Assembly: GCA_023431345.1 (NCBI GenBank)
Contig: JAEYWK010000045.1
Location: 62,001 to 126,000 of the forward strand
Direction of reading: 5' to 3'
Origin: Pseudomonadota bacterium
GTDB taxonomy: Bacteria; Myxococcota_A; Polyangia; Polyangiales; Polyangiaceae
DNA: 64,000 nucleotides
The notes under the pieces are model-generated. The model was not told the DNA's origin and did not search any database. It saw only the letters and a list, made by a program, of their open reading frames with translations. Every line of letters starts with the position of its first letter. The stretch's first letter is position 1. This document shows, one piece after another, positions 1 to 8,971 of the stretch. The translations under genes and the position numbers were made by a program.

Positions 1-50
1 AGCGACGCGAGCAGCAAGGGGGCGGAAACCAGCAGCGCCCCGAGCTTCAC
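1..50 (-). CDS. 5' end of an exported protein gene (partial, runs off the window)
   Basis: The minus strand shows a GTG start at 48-50 whose bases overlap the TGA stop (47-49) of the upstream gene as GTGA, which implies translational coupling. The visible residues begin MKLGALLVSAPLLLAS, a typical signal peptide n-region and hydrophobic core. Only 16 codons are in the window, so the product cannot be named. It is the fourth gene of the run that starts with pepP. Confidence 0.55.
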   Translation of the reverse strand, partial: MKLGALLVSAPLLLAS

Positions 51-436
51 GGCGGCCCTCCCACGGGGCAAAAATTGCACTCGGTCGGCGTGGTGGGCTC
101 GCGATCGCTCAGGTAGCTCTCGTAGTCTCGGCAGCTACCGGCGCGGAGCGCGCGCAGGCAGACCTCGCCGTCGTGGACGAGCGGCACGCAGTCGGCGGGG
201 AAGTCGCGCTGCACCAGCGAGTCACCGCACGCGCGCCGGCACGCGCGCGTGTCGAGCCCGCAGTCGCGGCAGCGCTCGCATTCGATGTCTTGCTTGGTCC
301 AGAAGAACGTCTCGGGGTCGAGCTCTTGCGCCTCTTGGCCGCAACCACCCACGTCTCCGGGCACCGGCCCTGCGCAGAACACGAGCGCCACGAGACCCAA
401 AACCAGCTGCAGCGATCGCGGCGTCGAGGCCTTCAT
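47..436 (-). CDS. Cysteine-rich exported protein, unknown function
   Basis: The 129-residue product has a clear N-terminal signal peptide (about residues 1-27) followed by a small mature domain with about 11 cysteines, several in CxxC-type pairs (ECERCRDC around residues 53-60, ECNFC near the C-terminus). The even cysteine spacing suggests a disulfide-stabilised periplasmic or surface domain. No known family is recognised. Its ATG overlaps the stop of the upstream membrane-protein gene by four bases (433-436), so the two are probably co-translated. The cysteine in the signal region (VFC) is not a convincing lipobox, so signal peptidase I export is more likely. Confidence 0.7.
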   Translation of the reverse strand: MKASTPRSLQLVLGLVALVFCAGPVPGDVGGCGQEAQELDPETFFWTKQDIECERCRDCGLDTRACRRACGDSLVQRDFPADCVPLVHDGEVCLRALRAGSCRDYESYLSDREPTTPTECNFCPVGGPP

Positions 437-1104
437 GGCAGGTGCTCCCAGTCGAAGACCACCCCGATCGACAGCGACGCGACCGGGATCAGCGTCAAGC
501 TCTCTTCGATGGTGGCGGCGCCATAAAACAGGCTCATGTCGAGCTCGGCGCCGATGCCGAGGTTGGCGGTGAAGAAGTAAGCGGCGCCCAGGCCTGCTTC
601 GAGCCCCACGGCCGCGTCGGGCTCGAGCACGATCGGAAAGCCGGCCCGGCCGTACGCGAGCACGCGCTGGTTGAGGCGCTTCACCAGCAAGTACGAGGGC
701 GTGAGCACTTCTTGACGCACGCCGTGCACGGCGATCGAAAGGTGCGCAGCGATGCCGTGCTCGAACGAGTCGGGCGCGCTGAACGTGCGACCGAGGTGCA
801 AATCGAGGTAGGTCGCGGTGAGCGACAACGACTCCGCGTCGTCGCCGAGCACGGTCTCGAGTCGATAAGGATTGTTGAAGCGTAGGCCACGGCCGACGTA
901 CATGCCGCCGAGCCAGTGCGCATAGCCGCCCGCGTCACGCGGCGTGCGGGCGACGGCCGGCGGCTTCCCCTCCCCCGCGCTCGAGCTGGCCGCGGGGGGG
1001 AGCTCACGCAGCGGCTCCTCGGCGTCGGCGCGTGCCTCGCGAGGAGCGAGGCCCAGCAGCATCAGCGCGACGAGCTCAGCCCTGGCAAGCGCGCTCGACC
1101 GCAT
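433..1104 (-). CDS. Putative outer-membrane beta-barrel protein
   Basis: I chose the ATG at 1104, which gives MRSSALARAELVALML as the start of a signal peptide ending near AREARA; longer versions would run far into pepP. The mature protein (about 195 residues) has alternating hydrophobic/polar strands rich in Gly, Tyr and Leu, ends in aromatic and hydrophobic residues (VVFDWEHLP), and looks like a small outer-membrane barrel. It overlaps the 3' end of pepP by 29 bases and its stop overlaps the next gene, placing it inside a pepP-led operon. The function is unknown; the barrel call rests on composition and strand pattern only. Confidence 0.6.
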   Translation of the reverse strand: MRSSALARAELVALMLLGLAPREARADAEEPLRELPPAASSSAGEGKPPAVARTPRDAGGYAHWLGGMYVGRGLRFNNPYRLETVLGDDAESLSLTATYLDLHLGRTFSAPDSFEHGIAAHLSIAVHGVRQEVLTPSYLLVKRLNQRVLAYGRAGFPIVLEPDAAVGLEAGLGAAYFFTANLGIGAELDMSLFYGAATIEESLTLIPVASLSIGVVFDWEHLP

Positions 1105-2374
1105 CCACCGATCTCGGAATCTGCGCCGTGAGCACTTCATTGCCCGCGGGGGTGACCAAGACGTCGTCCTCGATGCGAACGCCGATCCCGCGGTACGGCT
1201 CGGCCGCGCCCGTGGCGTGCTCGGAAATGTAGATACCGGGCTCGACCGTGAGCACCATGCCCGGCTCGAGCGGGCGCCCCTTGCCGTCGCGGTAGTACGC
1301 GCCGACGTCGTGCACATCCATCCCCAGCCAATGGCTGCACTTGTGCATGTAGAAGGGCTTGTAGCGCATCTCCCGCATGGCGTCGTCGAACGGCCCTTCC
1401 ACCAAGCCGAGCTCGATCAAGCCGCGCGTGATGACCTCCGCCGACGCGACGTGCACGTCGTCGAGGGTGGCGCCGCTCTTGGCACGCTCGATGGCGCGCT
1501 CTTGGGCTTCGAGCACGAGCTCGTAGATGCGCCGCTGCGCGGGTGAAAAGCGGCCATTGACGGGGAAGGTCCGCGTCACGTCGGAGGCGTAGTAGTCGAG
1601 CTCGCAGCCCGCGTCGATCAGCAGCAACTCGCCGTCCTGCATGTCGCGGTTGTTCTTCCGGTAATGCAGGATGGTCGCGTTCACGCCGGAGCCGACGATC
1701 GGCTCATAGGCAGGGCGCTCACAGCCGTGCTTACGAAAAATGCCGCGAAACAGCGCGTCGATCTCACATTCGTTGAGCCCGGGCCGCGCCGCCTTCATCG
1801 CGGCGAGGTGCGCCTCGCCGCTGATGAGCGAGGCGCGACGCATGATCGCAAGCTCGTCGGCGCTCTTGAACAGGCGCTGCTCGTGCAGCTTGACCTCAGC
1901 GTCGATCATCCGCGTCGGGTACACCGCCCCGCGCCGCCCACGACGGCGCGCCGCGTCGAGGGCGGCGAACATGACGTCGTCCTGCTCACGATGGCGGCCG
2001 AACGAGTAGTGCAGCTCGCTCGCGCCCAGCAGCAGCTCCGGCAAGCGCGCCGCGAGCTCGCCGATCGGGTACGCGGCGTCTGCGCCGAAGTCGCGCAGCG
2101 CCCCCTCTATCCCCGCGCGCCGCCCGTCCCAGGTCTCGCGCTCGGGATCACGCGGCCGCACGAAGAGCACGAACTTTTCCTTCTCCGCCACGCTCGACAG
2201 CACCAGCACCGTCTCCGGCTCGTCGAAGCCGCTCAGGTAGAAGAGGTCGGAGCTTTGTCGGTATTCGTGCTCGACGTCGTTGTTGCGGATCGCGGTCGGC
2301 GTCGCGAACAGCACCAGCACCCCCGGGTGCATGCTGGGGAGCAGGCGGGCTCGGCGCTCGCTGAAGGATTGCAT
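1076..2374 (-). CDS. pepP: Xaa-Pro aminopeptidase (M24B)
   Basis: Metallopeptidase that removes an N-terminal residue preceding proline; cytoplasmic. The 432-residue length matches the PepP family. The N-terminal creatinase-like domain (about 1-165) contains RNNDVEHEYRQSSDLFYLSG. The C-terminal pita-bread domain carries all five expected metal ligands: Asp254 (LLIDAG), Asp265 (SDVTRTF), His348 (CSHWLGMDVHD), Glu378 (VEPGIY) and Glu402 (RIEDD). It is the first gene of a minus-strand run with exported proteins; the following gene starts inside its last 29 bases. The association with exported proteins is positional only and does not imply a shared function. Confidence 0.95.
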   Translation of the reverse strand: MQSFSERRARLLPSMHPGVLVLFATPTAIRNNDVEHEYRQSSDLFYLSGFDEPETVLVLSSVAEKEKFVLFVRPRDPERETWDGRRAGIEGALRDFGADAAYPIGELAARLPELLLGASELHYSFGRHREQDDVMFAALDAARRRGRRGAVYPTRMIDAEVKLHEQRLFKSADELAIMRRASLISGEAHLAAMKAARPGLNECEIDALFRGIFRKHGCERPAYEPIVGSGVNATILHYRKNNRDMQDGELLLIDAGCELDYYASDVTRTFPVNGRFSPAQRRIYELVLEAQERAIERAKSGATLDDVHVASAEVITRGLIELGLVEGPFDDAMREMRYKPFYMHKCSHWLGMDVHDVGAYYRDGKGRPLEPGMVLTVEPGIYISEHATGAAEPYRGIGVRIEDDVLVTPAGNEVLTAQIPRSVDAVERACQG

Positions 2375-2499
2375 CGTGCCGATACTATGCCTGACCCTCG
2401 GCGCGCTGCCCCCCGCCCCGCGTCGCGCTATCCTTCAGGAATACGTATGGTTGTCCGGCCGGGCCGTCAGGCTCCGCTGCGCGCCGAGCGAGCGGCGCA

Positions 2500-3039
2500 T
2501 TGACTGACGCAGTGCGCCAAGCTACGAAATCCGAGGTGTCCGTGCCCAGCGATTCCCCGCCTCCCAAAGACGCAGACGAGCCCGAGCGCGAGGAAAAGCG
2601 CTTAGAAAGCGTCTTGCGCGACGCCGTTCGAAAAATCATCGAGGCCGGCTACGAGCGTCTCAGCGAGGGACCTGAAAGCGTGCGCCATTTGATGAGCGAG
2701 TTGAAGGTGCCGAAGGAGACGCTGGGCGCTGTGTTCGGGACGTTCGACGAGACCAAGAACGGTCTTTACCGCGTCGTTGCACGCGAGGTGCGTGACTTCT
2801 TGGAGCACTCGAACCTCGCGGAGGACTTGGTCCGCGGGCTGACAGCGCTCTCGTTCGAGATCAAGACGGAAGTTCGCTTCATACCGAACGAGGCGCGACC
2901 TAATCGACCGACGCCGGACGTCCGTTCCAAAGTGAACGTGAAGCGAGCCTCCGTGCCACCTTCGGCGCCTCCCGGCCACGACGGGGCTTCACATCCGAGC
3001 CCGTCTGATAAAGATTCGGACCCTTCCCCGGAGAGTTAG
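2500..3039 (+). CDS. Conserved-type hypothetical protein with helical core
   Basis: The 179-residue product has a charged N-terminus (about 1-35), a predicted helical central part (about 36-120, including RDAVRKIIEAGYERLSEGPE) and a Pro/Ser-rich disordered tail (about 130-179). The core is reminiscent of phasin-like or other helical scaffold proteins, but I do not recognise a family. The start is uncertain: the longest form begins with TTG at 2500, and in-frame GTG codons follow at 2512, 2536 and 2542. The gene is 2 nt upstream of the next gene (stop TAG at 3037, next GTG at 3042), so they form a two-gene operon. Confidence 0.65.
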   Translation: MTDAVRQATKSEVSVPSDSPPPKDADEPEREEKRLESVLRDAVRKIIEAGYERLSEGPESVRHLMSELKVPKETLGAVFGTFDETKNGLYRVVAREVRDFLEHSNLAEDLVRGLTALSFEIKTEVRFIPNEARPNRPTPDVRSKVNVKRASVPPSAPPGHDGASHPSPSDKDSDPSPES

Positions 3040-3041
3040 AA

Positions 3042-3500
3042 GTGAAGTCACTCACAGCTGGCAGCGAAATCGATAGCTACTGCACTCGCTGCCGCATGGA
3101 TCTTGGTCACCGTATCGTCGCGATGGTCGGCGGCGCACCCAAGCGCGTCATCTGCCTGACCTGCAACTCGGAGCACAACTACCGCGAGCCGCGCACGCTC
3201 AAGTCATCGTCGGTAGTCATACGCAACAAGAAGTCGGAGGCGAAACCGACGGCCGCGCAGCGCGTGACGCAGAAGGCGCGCGCCGAGGCCGAGCGCCACG
3301 AAACTTGGGCCACGCGAGCGCTGGGGAAGCCGCTCGACGCGTTCACCAAGTACGGCATGGATCGCCACTTTCGCGAAGGCGAGCTGGTGCTCCACAGCAA
3401 GTTCGGTGAAGGCTACGTCGACGTCGTGCTCGACGGTGGCAAGGTCAGCGTCATGTTCCGTGACGGCGCGCGCACCCTCGCGCATCGCGCCGCTCCCTGA
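3042..3500 (+). CDS. Zinc-ribbon protein with C-terminal CarD/Tudor-like domain
   Basis: The 152-residue product has two CxxC pairs (Cys14/Cys17 and Cys38/Cys41) that would form one zinc ribbon, a basic linker (about 55-90), and a C-terminal segment (about 108-147, HFREGELVLHSKFGEGYVD) with the G-x-x-V-x-H-x-x-F-G-x-G pattern seen in CarD/TRCF-type RNA-polymerase-interacting Tudor folds. This suggests a nucleic-acid- or polymerase-associated protein. The GTG start follows the upstream stop by 2 nt with GGAGAG upstream as ribosome binding site. The domain reading is by eye; the biological role is unknown. Confidence 0.7.
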   Translation: MKSLTAGSEIDSYCTRCRMDLGHRIVAMVGGAPKRVICLTCNSEHNYREPRTLKSSSVVIRNKKSEAKPTAAQRVTQKARAEAERHETWATRALGKPLDAFTKYGMDRHFREGELVLHSKFGEGYVDVVLDGGKVSVMFRDGARTLAHRAAP

Positions 3501-3542
3501 GCTGAAGCGCCGAGCGCCTCCGCCCCGCGGCGGGGGCGCCTT

Positions 3543-3576
3543 CTGCGCTCCGGACGTCCACGACGTCGGAGCGCAG
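3543..3576. terminator. Strong hairpin between convergent genes
   Basis: An inverted repeat of 15 base pairs with one bulged G and a 3-nt loop (CAC at 3559-3561) lies between the convergent ends of the zinc-ribbon gene (3500) and rluB (3593). Its symmetry would serve both directions. There is no U-tract, so intrinsic termination is inferred from position and stem strength. Confidence 0.55.
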
Positions 3577-3592
3577 CGCTGCTCACGCGGCG

Positions 3593-4792
3593 TCAACGCG
3601 ATTTGCGGGACGGGCGCTGCCGCTTCTCGCCGCGCGACTCCGAACGCCCGCTGGGCGCCGACCCGCCGCGCGGCGCCGCTTCGCGACCGCCAAACGACTT
3701 ACCGCGCGGCGCCGCTTCGCGACCGCCAAACGACTTGCCGCGCGGCGCCGCTTCGCGACCGCCAAACGACTTGCCGCGCGGCGCCGCTTCGCGACCGTCG
3801 CTGCGCGCAGACGTCTCCTGCCGGCCGCGCGGCGCCCGCTCGCGACCGCCCGACGACGCTCGAGCGCGCGGCGCCGCTTCGTCGCGACCGCCGAACGCCG
3901 CTGCACGGCGCGGCGCCTCATCACGCGCGTCTCCTGCGGGGCGCTCGCGCTTGGTGCGGCGCTGGCCTTTGAGGGTGTCGCTGCGCGCGTTGAAGGCAGC
4001 CCCGCGCGCGCTCGGATGGTCACGCTTGTCTTTGCGATGCACGACCGGCGCCGCTTCTGGCGCCCGCACCTTCTTGGGCACGCCGTACGTCTTCTTCAGG
4101 TCTACGAGCTCATCCACCGTGAGCGCGCGCCACTGACCGGGGCGCAAATCTTCGGCGGAGACGCCCGCGTGTGAGATACGGGCCAAGCGCATCACCGGGA
4201 AGCCCGTCGCCTCGCCGAGGCGGCGCACCTGTCGGTTGCGCCCCTCGCGCAGCGTGATCTCCAGCCACGTTTTGTCGCCTTCGAAGCGTAGGCGCTTCAC
4301 CTGCGCCGGCTGCGTGGGTCGGCCATCGATCTCGATGCGCTGGCTGAACGCTTCGAGCTGATCGTCTTCCACCGTGCCCTTGACCTTCGCGACGTACACC
4401 TTCGGCACCTCGCGCTTGGGGTGCGCCAACCCTTGCGCGAACTCACCGTCGTTCGTGCAGAGCAGCGCTCCGCTGGTGTGAAAGTCGAGCCGCCCGACGG
4501 GCACGACGCGCGCGCCCGCTTCTTTGAGCAGCTCGCGGATCGTCGGGCGCCCTTCCGGATCGCTCAGGGTGCAGACGACACCGCGCGGCTTGTGCAGCAC
4601 GATGTAGATCAGCTTCTCCGCTACGATTTTGGTTCCGTCGACCTCGACGCGACTCCGGCGCTCGTCGACCTGCGTGCCGAGCTCCCGCACGATGCGGCCG
4701 TCGACGCGCACGCGCCCTGCCAAAATGATCTCCTCCGCCGCCCTGCGTGAGGCGATGCCAGCCCGGGCCAAAACCTTCTGAAGCCGTTCCAT
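3593..4792 (-). CDS. rluB: 23S rRNA pseudouridine synthase, RluB/RsuA type, with long basic tail
   Basis: Isomerises a specific uridine in 23S rRNA to pseudouridine. Residues 1-60 form the S4 RNA-binding domain (MERLQKVLARAGIASRRAAE). The catalytic motif GRLDFHTSGALLCTNDG places the nucleophilic Asp at 103, and GRNRQVRRLGEATGFPV supports the RsuA/RluB/E/F subfamily. The catalytic protein ends near residue 240. The remaining about 155 residues are a disordered Arg/Gly/Ala/Pro-rich extension that includes exact 12-residue repeats (GGREAAPRGKSF). Such RG-rich tails commonly bind RNA; that role is inferred here. RluB is the best fit, but RluE/F-type specificity cannot be excluded. Confidence 0.9.
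   Translation of the reverse strand: MERLQKVLARAGIASRRAAEEIILAGRVRVDGRIVRELGTQVDERRSRVEVDGTKIVAEKLIYIVLHKPRGVVCTLSDPEGRPTIRELLKEAGARVVPVGRLDFHTSGALLCTNDGEFAQGLAHPKREVPKVYVAKVKGTVEDDQLEAFSQRIEIDGRPTQPAQVKRLRFEGDKTWLEITLREGRNRQVRRLGEATGFPVMRLARISHAGVSAEDLRPGQWRALTVDELVDLKKTYGVPKKVRAPEAAPVVHRKDKRDHPSARGAAFNARSDTLKGQRRTKRERPAGDARDEAPRRAAAFGGRDEAAPRARASSGGRERAPRGRQETSARSDGREAAPRGKSFGGREAAPRGKSFGGREAAPRGKSFGGREAAPRGGSAPSGRSESRGEKRQRPSRKSR
3668..3797. repeat. 36-bp tandem repeat inside rluB
   Basis: Three consecutive 36-bp units (3668-3703, 3704-3739, 3740-3775) and a partial fourth. Units differ by as little as one base (A/G near 3701). Each encodes the 12-residue unit GGREAAPRGKSF in frame, so copy-number change would not break the gene. 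Near-identity at DNA level suggests recent slippage or recombination. Confidence 0.9.
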
Positions 4793-4889
4793 AACTGCGG
4801 CCTCCGTAGCACGCCCGCCCGAGGCCCGCGAATGGCTAAGGGTCCGCGAATGGCCAAGGGCCCGCGAATGACCGAGTCAGGGCGGGCGC

Positions 4890-5654
4890 TCAGCGATTCC
4901 GCGGCGAGACGTGGCCCTCGACGGGCTTGCCTTCTGCGGCCGCGGCGGCTTCAGCCGCTTTCTTCTTCTGCTCTTCGAGCTCGGCGGCGCGCCTCTCCTC
5001 CGCCTTCTCGCGGGCTTCGAGGTCGCGAAGCGCCAGCTCGTCACGATCCCAGCGGTCGACGCGGCCGTCGAAGTCGAGGTCGACGCCGAGACGCTGCAGG
5101 CGCCCTTCGTCGTAAATTTCCCACTGATCGGGCTTGCCGTCTTGGTTCGTATCGCGCTGCGCGCGAGCCAGCTTGCCGCCGACGTAGAACTTCACTTCCT
5201 CGGGCTGACCGCGGCCCGATTTGTCGAGCTGCACCTTGGCGATGCGGCCGCGCGAGAAGGTGATCCACGTGTCCACCTTGCCGTCGAAGTTCGTGTCAGC
5301 CAGCTCGTTCAGCGGCTCACCCTTGTCGGTGTACGTTCGCATCACGTCTTTGACGCCGTCGAGGTTGGTGTCGACCTCGCGGCAAAGCAGGATTTTCTTG
5401 CGATCCTCCCCCTCGCCGACGATCGAAAACACGCGACGAATGTTGGGATGCTGCGCGCCGGGGCCGCGCACCTCTTGCACCTCGCGATCGGCGCGTCCTT
5501 TGTAATCGCAGCGCGACGCGTCGTCGGCGGCGACGCCCGCGACCTGTTTGTCCGACAGGCGAGGTTGAGCCTGCGACGCAGCCCCACCGCCACACGCCGC
5601 GAGCACGAGGCCGAGCGCAGTGCACGACAGCAGCGCAGTGAACGACGAGGTCAT
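4890..5654 (-). CDS. Lipoprotein with acidic DxNxDGxxD repeats
   Basis: The 254-residue product begins with a lipoprotein signal (MTSSFTALLSC... LVLAAC, lipid-modified Cys about 21). It contains four Ca-binding-loop-like motifs: DTNLDGVKD, DTNFDGKVD, DTNQDGKPD and DLDFDGRVD, spaced 30-45 residues apart, each followed by a short beta-like segment. The C-terminus (about 210-245) is a Lys/Glu/Ala-rich helix. The motifs resemble EF-hand, dockerin or thrombospondin type-3 loops, which bind calcium. The start overlaps the stop of the preceding gene by four bases, and both products share this architecture, suggesting duplication. Function unknown. Confidence 0.75.
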   Translation of the reverse strand: MTSSFTALLSCTALGLVLAACGGGAASQAQPRLSDKQVAGVAADDASRCDYKGRADREVQEVRGPGAQHPNIRRVFSIVGEGEDRKKILLCREVDTNLDGVKDVMRTYTDKGEPLNELADTNFDGKVDTWITFSRGRIAKVQLDKSGRGQPEEVKFYVGGKLARAQRDTNQDGKPDQWEIYDEGRLQRLGVDLDFDGRVDRWDRDELALRDLEAREKAEERRAAELEEQKKKAAEAAAAAEGKPVEGHVSPRNR

Positions 5655-6385
5655 TGGGCGGGCTCCTGTTGCTCCGGCTTGGCTTCGTCGGCCGGCTTGC
5701 TATCCACCTCGGTCGGCGCGGCGGTGGCCTTGTTGAAATCCGGAGGCTGCGCGGCGGCGGGCCCCTGCCGCTCGGGCGGCACGTAACCGGTCTCCTTGCA
5801 GTAGTCGACGGTGGCGCCCGGATCCGGCTTGCCGTCGTTGTTCACGTCGGAGTGAATCATGGGGCAGCCCGGCGTGGTGTACTCCCACCACTGGTCGATG
5901 ATGCCGTCACCGTTGGAGTCACGCTCGCTGCGGGCCAGCGCGCCGTTCTGATAGAAATCCCAGGTGTCGAGCTTGCGCACCATCGAGGTCGCCTGGTCTT
6001 TCTGGGTCAAGACGCCGCCGTTGTAGGTAGCGATCTCGTCGATCTGACCGTCGCGGTCGTAGTCGTACTCGCGGCGGCGCAGTCGCCCGTTGCCATCGTT
6101 GTAACTGAACGAATCGATGACGCCGTCGAAGTTCAGATCGATGGCGCGGCAAACTTCCACCGCGCCGCTTCGCACGATGAAGATGTCAGGGCGACCATCG
6201 TTGTTGGCGTCGATCTTCTCGCTCGCGCCCGCGGTATCGCAGGGCTCGTGCCTGATGGTGGTGTCACGCTTGGTGATGCCGCCGGTCGCAGCGCCGCCAG
6301 CAGCGCCCGTTCCCGAGCAGCCCGCGGCCAAGAGCAAAGCCGCGGCCAGCGCGGTCCAACTGCTCGACTCCTCAATGATTTTCAT
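5651..6385 (-). CDS. Lipoprotein with acidic DxNxDGxxD repeats (paralogue of next gene)
   Basis: I chose the second of two close ATGs (6385; the other is 6391) because AGGGAAG then sits about 6 nt upstream. The product starts MKIIEESSSWTALAAALLLA with lipobox LAAGC. It carries motifs such as DANNDGRPD, DLNFDGVID, DYDRDGQID, DSNGDGIID and DVNNDGKPD, likely calcium-binding loops. The C-terminal about 50 residues are Pro/Glu/Ala-rich. Its TGA overlaps the ATG of the next gene (5651-5654). Probably an outer-membrane or periplasmic lipoprotein pair; no function recognised. Confidence 0.75.
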   Translation of the reverse strand: MKIIEESSSWTALAAALLLAAGCSGTGAAGGAATGGITKRDTTIRHEPCDTAGASEKIDANNDGRPDIFIVRSGAVEVCRAIDLNFDGVIDSFSYNDGNGRLRRREYDYDRDGQIDEIATYNGGVLTQKDQATSMVRKLDTWDFYQNGALARSERDSNGDGIIDQWWEYTTPGCPMIHSDVNNDGKPDPGATVDYCKETGYVPPERQGPAAAQPPDFNKATAAPTEVDSKPADEAKPEQQEPAQ

Positions 6386-6718
6386 CTGCATCTTCCCTGC
6401 GGTCCGAGGCACCGCTCGAGGACCGACTCGGCGTTTTACTCCGCCCGCGCTTCCCCGTACAGGCGCGGCTCCCCAAGTTGAGGTCCGGGTTTCGCGAGCG
6501 GCTCGTCGCACGCGGCGCATGAGCACTCGTCCAACTAGCCGGCCGCAGCCACCATGCCCGCAGAGGGCGCTCGCACCCAGGGAGCGCCCTTCTCAGTGCC
6601 GTTTGGTCAGCGGCTTTGGCCGCAGTCGGAGTGCGCCCCGCGGGCCAATAACTCACGTCGAAACGAAGTAACCGTCCTGAATCATTGTTTTTTTTGCACG
6701 GCGGCCGCGCCGTGACGA
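6386..6718. other. Intergenic stretch without a recognisable gene
   Basis: This region separates divergent transcription units. No convincing coding potential is seen. It holds an eight-T tract (6688-6695) and a perfect 7-bp hairpin with GCCG loop (6697-6714) directly upstream of the -35 box of the next gene. The hairpin is not followed by T residues on either strand, so it is not a terminator; the T-tract could act as an upstream A/T element. Confidence 0.5.
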
Positions 6719-6747
6719 TTGACAACACGTGTAGGGGCATCTATTGT
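6719..6747 (+). promoter_or_regulatory. Sigma-70-type promoter with palindromic operator candidate
   Basis: A perfect -35 box TTGACA (6719-6724) is followed after exactly 17 bp by TATTGT (6742-6747, 4 of 6 matches to TATAAT). The spacer begins with the 8-bp palindrome ACACGTGT (6725-6732). The encoded protein is a ribbon-helix-helix regulator; such proteins often bind short palindromes at their own promoter, so autoregulation is a plausible inference. Confidence 0.65.
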
Positions 6748-6769
6748 AACGGCTGGCAACTTCAAGGGC

Positions 6770-6970
6770 ATGTCGCGAAACAAGATCTCCACCACCGTCT
6801 ACATCACGCAGGAGCAGAGCGATAAGCTCCGCCTTCTGCACGACCGGACCAAAGTGCCGGTCGCGGTGTACATCCGCGAGGGGATCGATCTGGTGCTCAA
6901 GCGCTATGAGCATCAGCTGCCAGGCCAGATGAGCTTGACTGACACGCCGCCGCGCCCCCCCAAGAAGTAA
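6770..6970 (+). CDS. Ribbon-helix-helix (CopG-like) DNA-binding protein
   Basis: The 66-residue product starts MSRNKISTTVYITQEQSDKL: a beta strand (KISTTVYIT) followed by two helices (QEQSDKLRLLHDRT and VAVYIREGIDLVLKRYE), the layout of a ribbon-helix-helix repressor. I chose the ATG at 6770; a longer reading from 6719 would begin inside the promoter. AAGGG lies close upstream as a weak ribosome binding site. No toxin gene is adjacent (the next gene is lepA, 190 bp away), so it is more likely a stand-alone regulator than an antitoxin. The target is unknown. Confidence 0.75.
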   Translation: MSRNKISTTVYITQEQSDKLRLLHDRTKVPVAVYIREGIDLVLKRYEHQLPGQMSLTDTPPRPPKK

Positions 6971-7160
6971 GCCTCGTCATCCGCTGCTACGCGGCCTGCC
7001 AGCCCAGCCGCGCCGTGACGAGCCTTCGCGAGGGCTGGTCGCGCGCTGCGCCCGGCGCTAGACAGCCGCGCGTCCAGAGCCACCTTAGGGCAACCGCCGT
7101 CGAGAACTTCGGCTCCGGACCTCCCGAGGCACCTCGCCTCGCTCCCGTCTTCGTCCTCTC

Positions 7161-8966
<1,806 letters not shown>

Positions 8967-8971
8967 CAGGC

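Noticed and set aside
3668..3797. CRISPR array candidate
   Set aside because: Units are contiguous without spacers and in frame with rluB.
6697..6714. Hairpin with eight T nearby as a terminator
   Set aside because: The T-run is on the wrong side of the stem for transcription in either direction.
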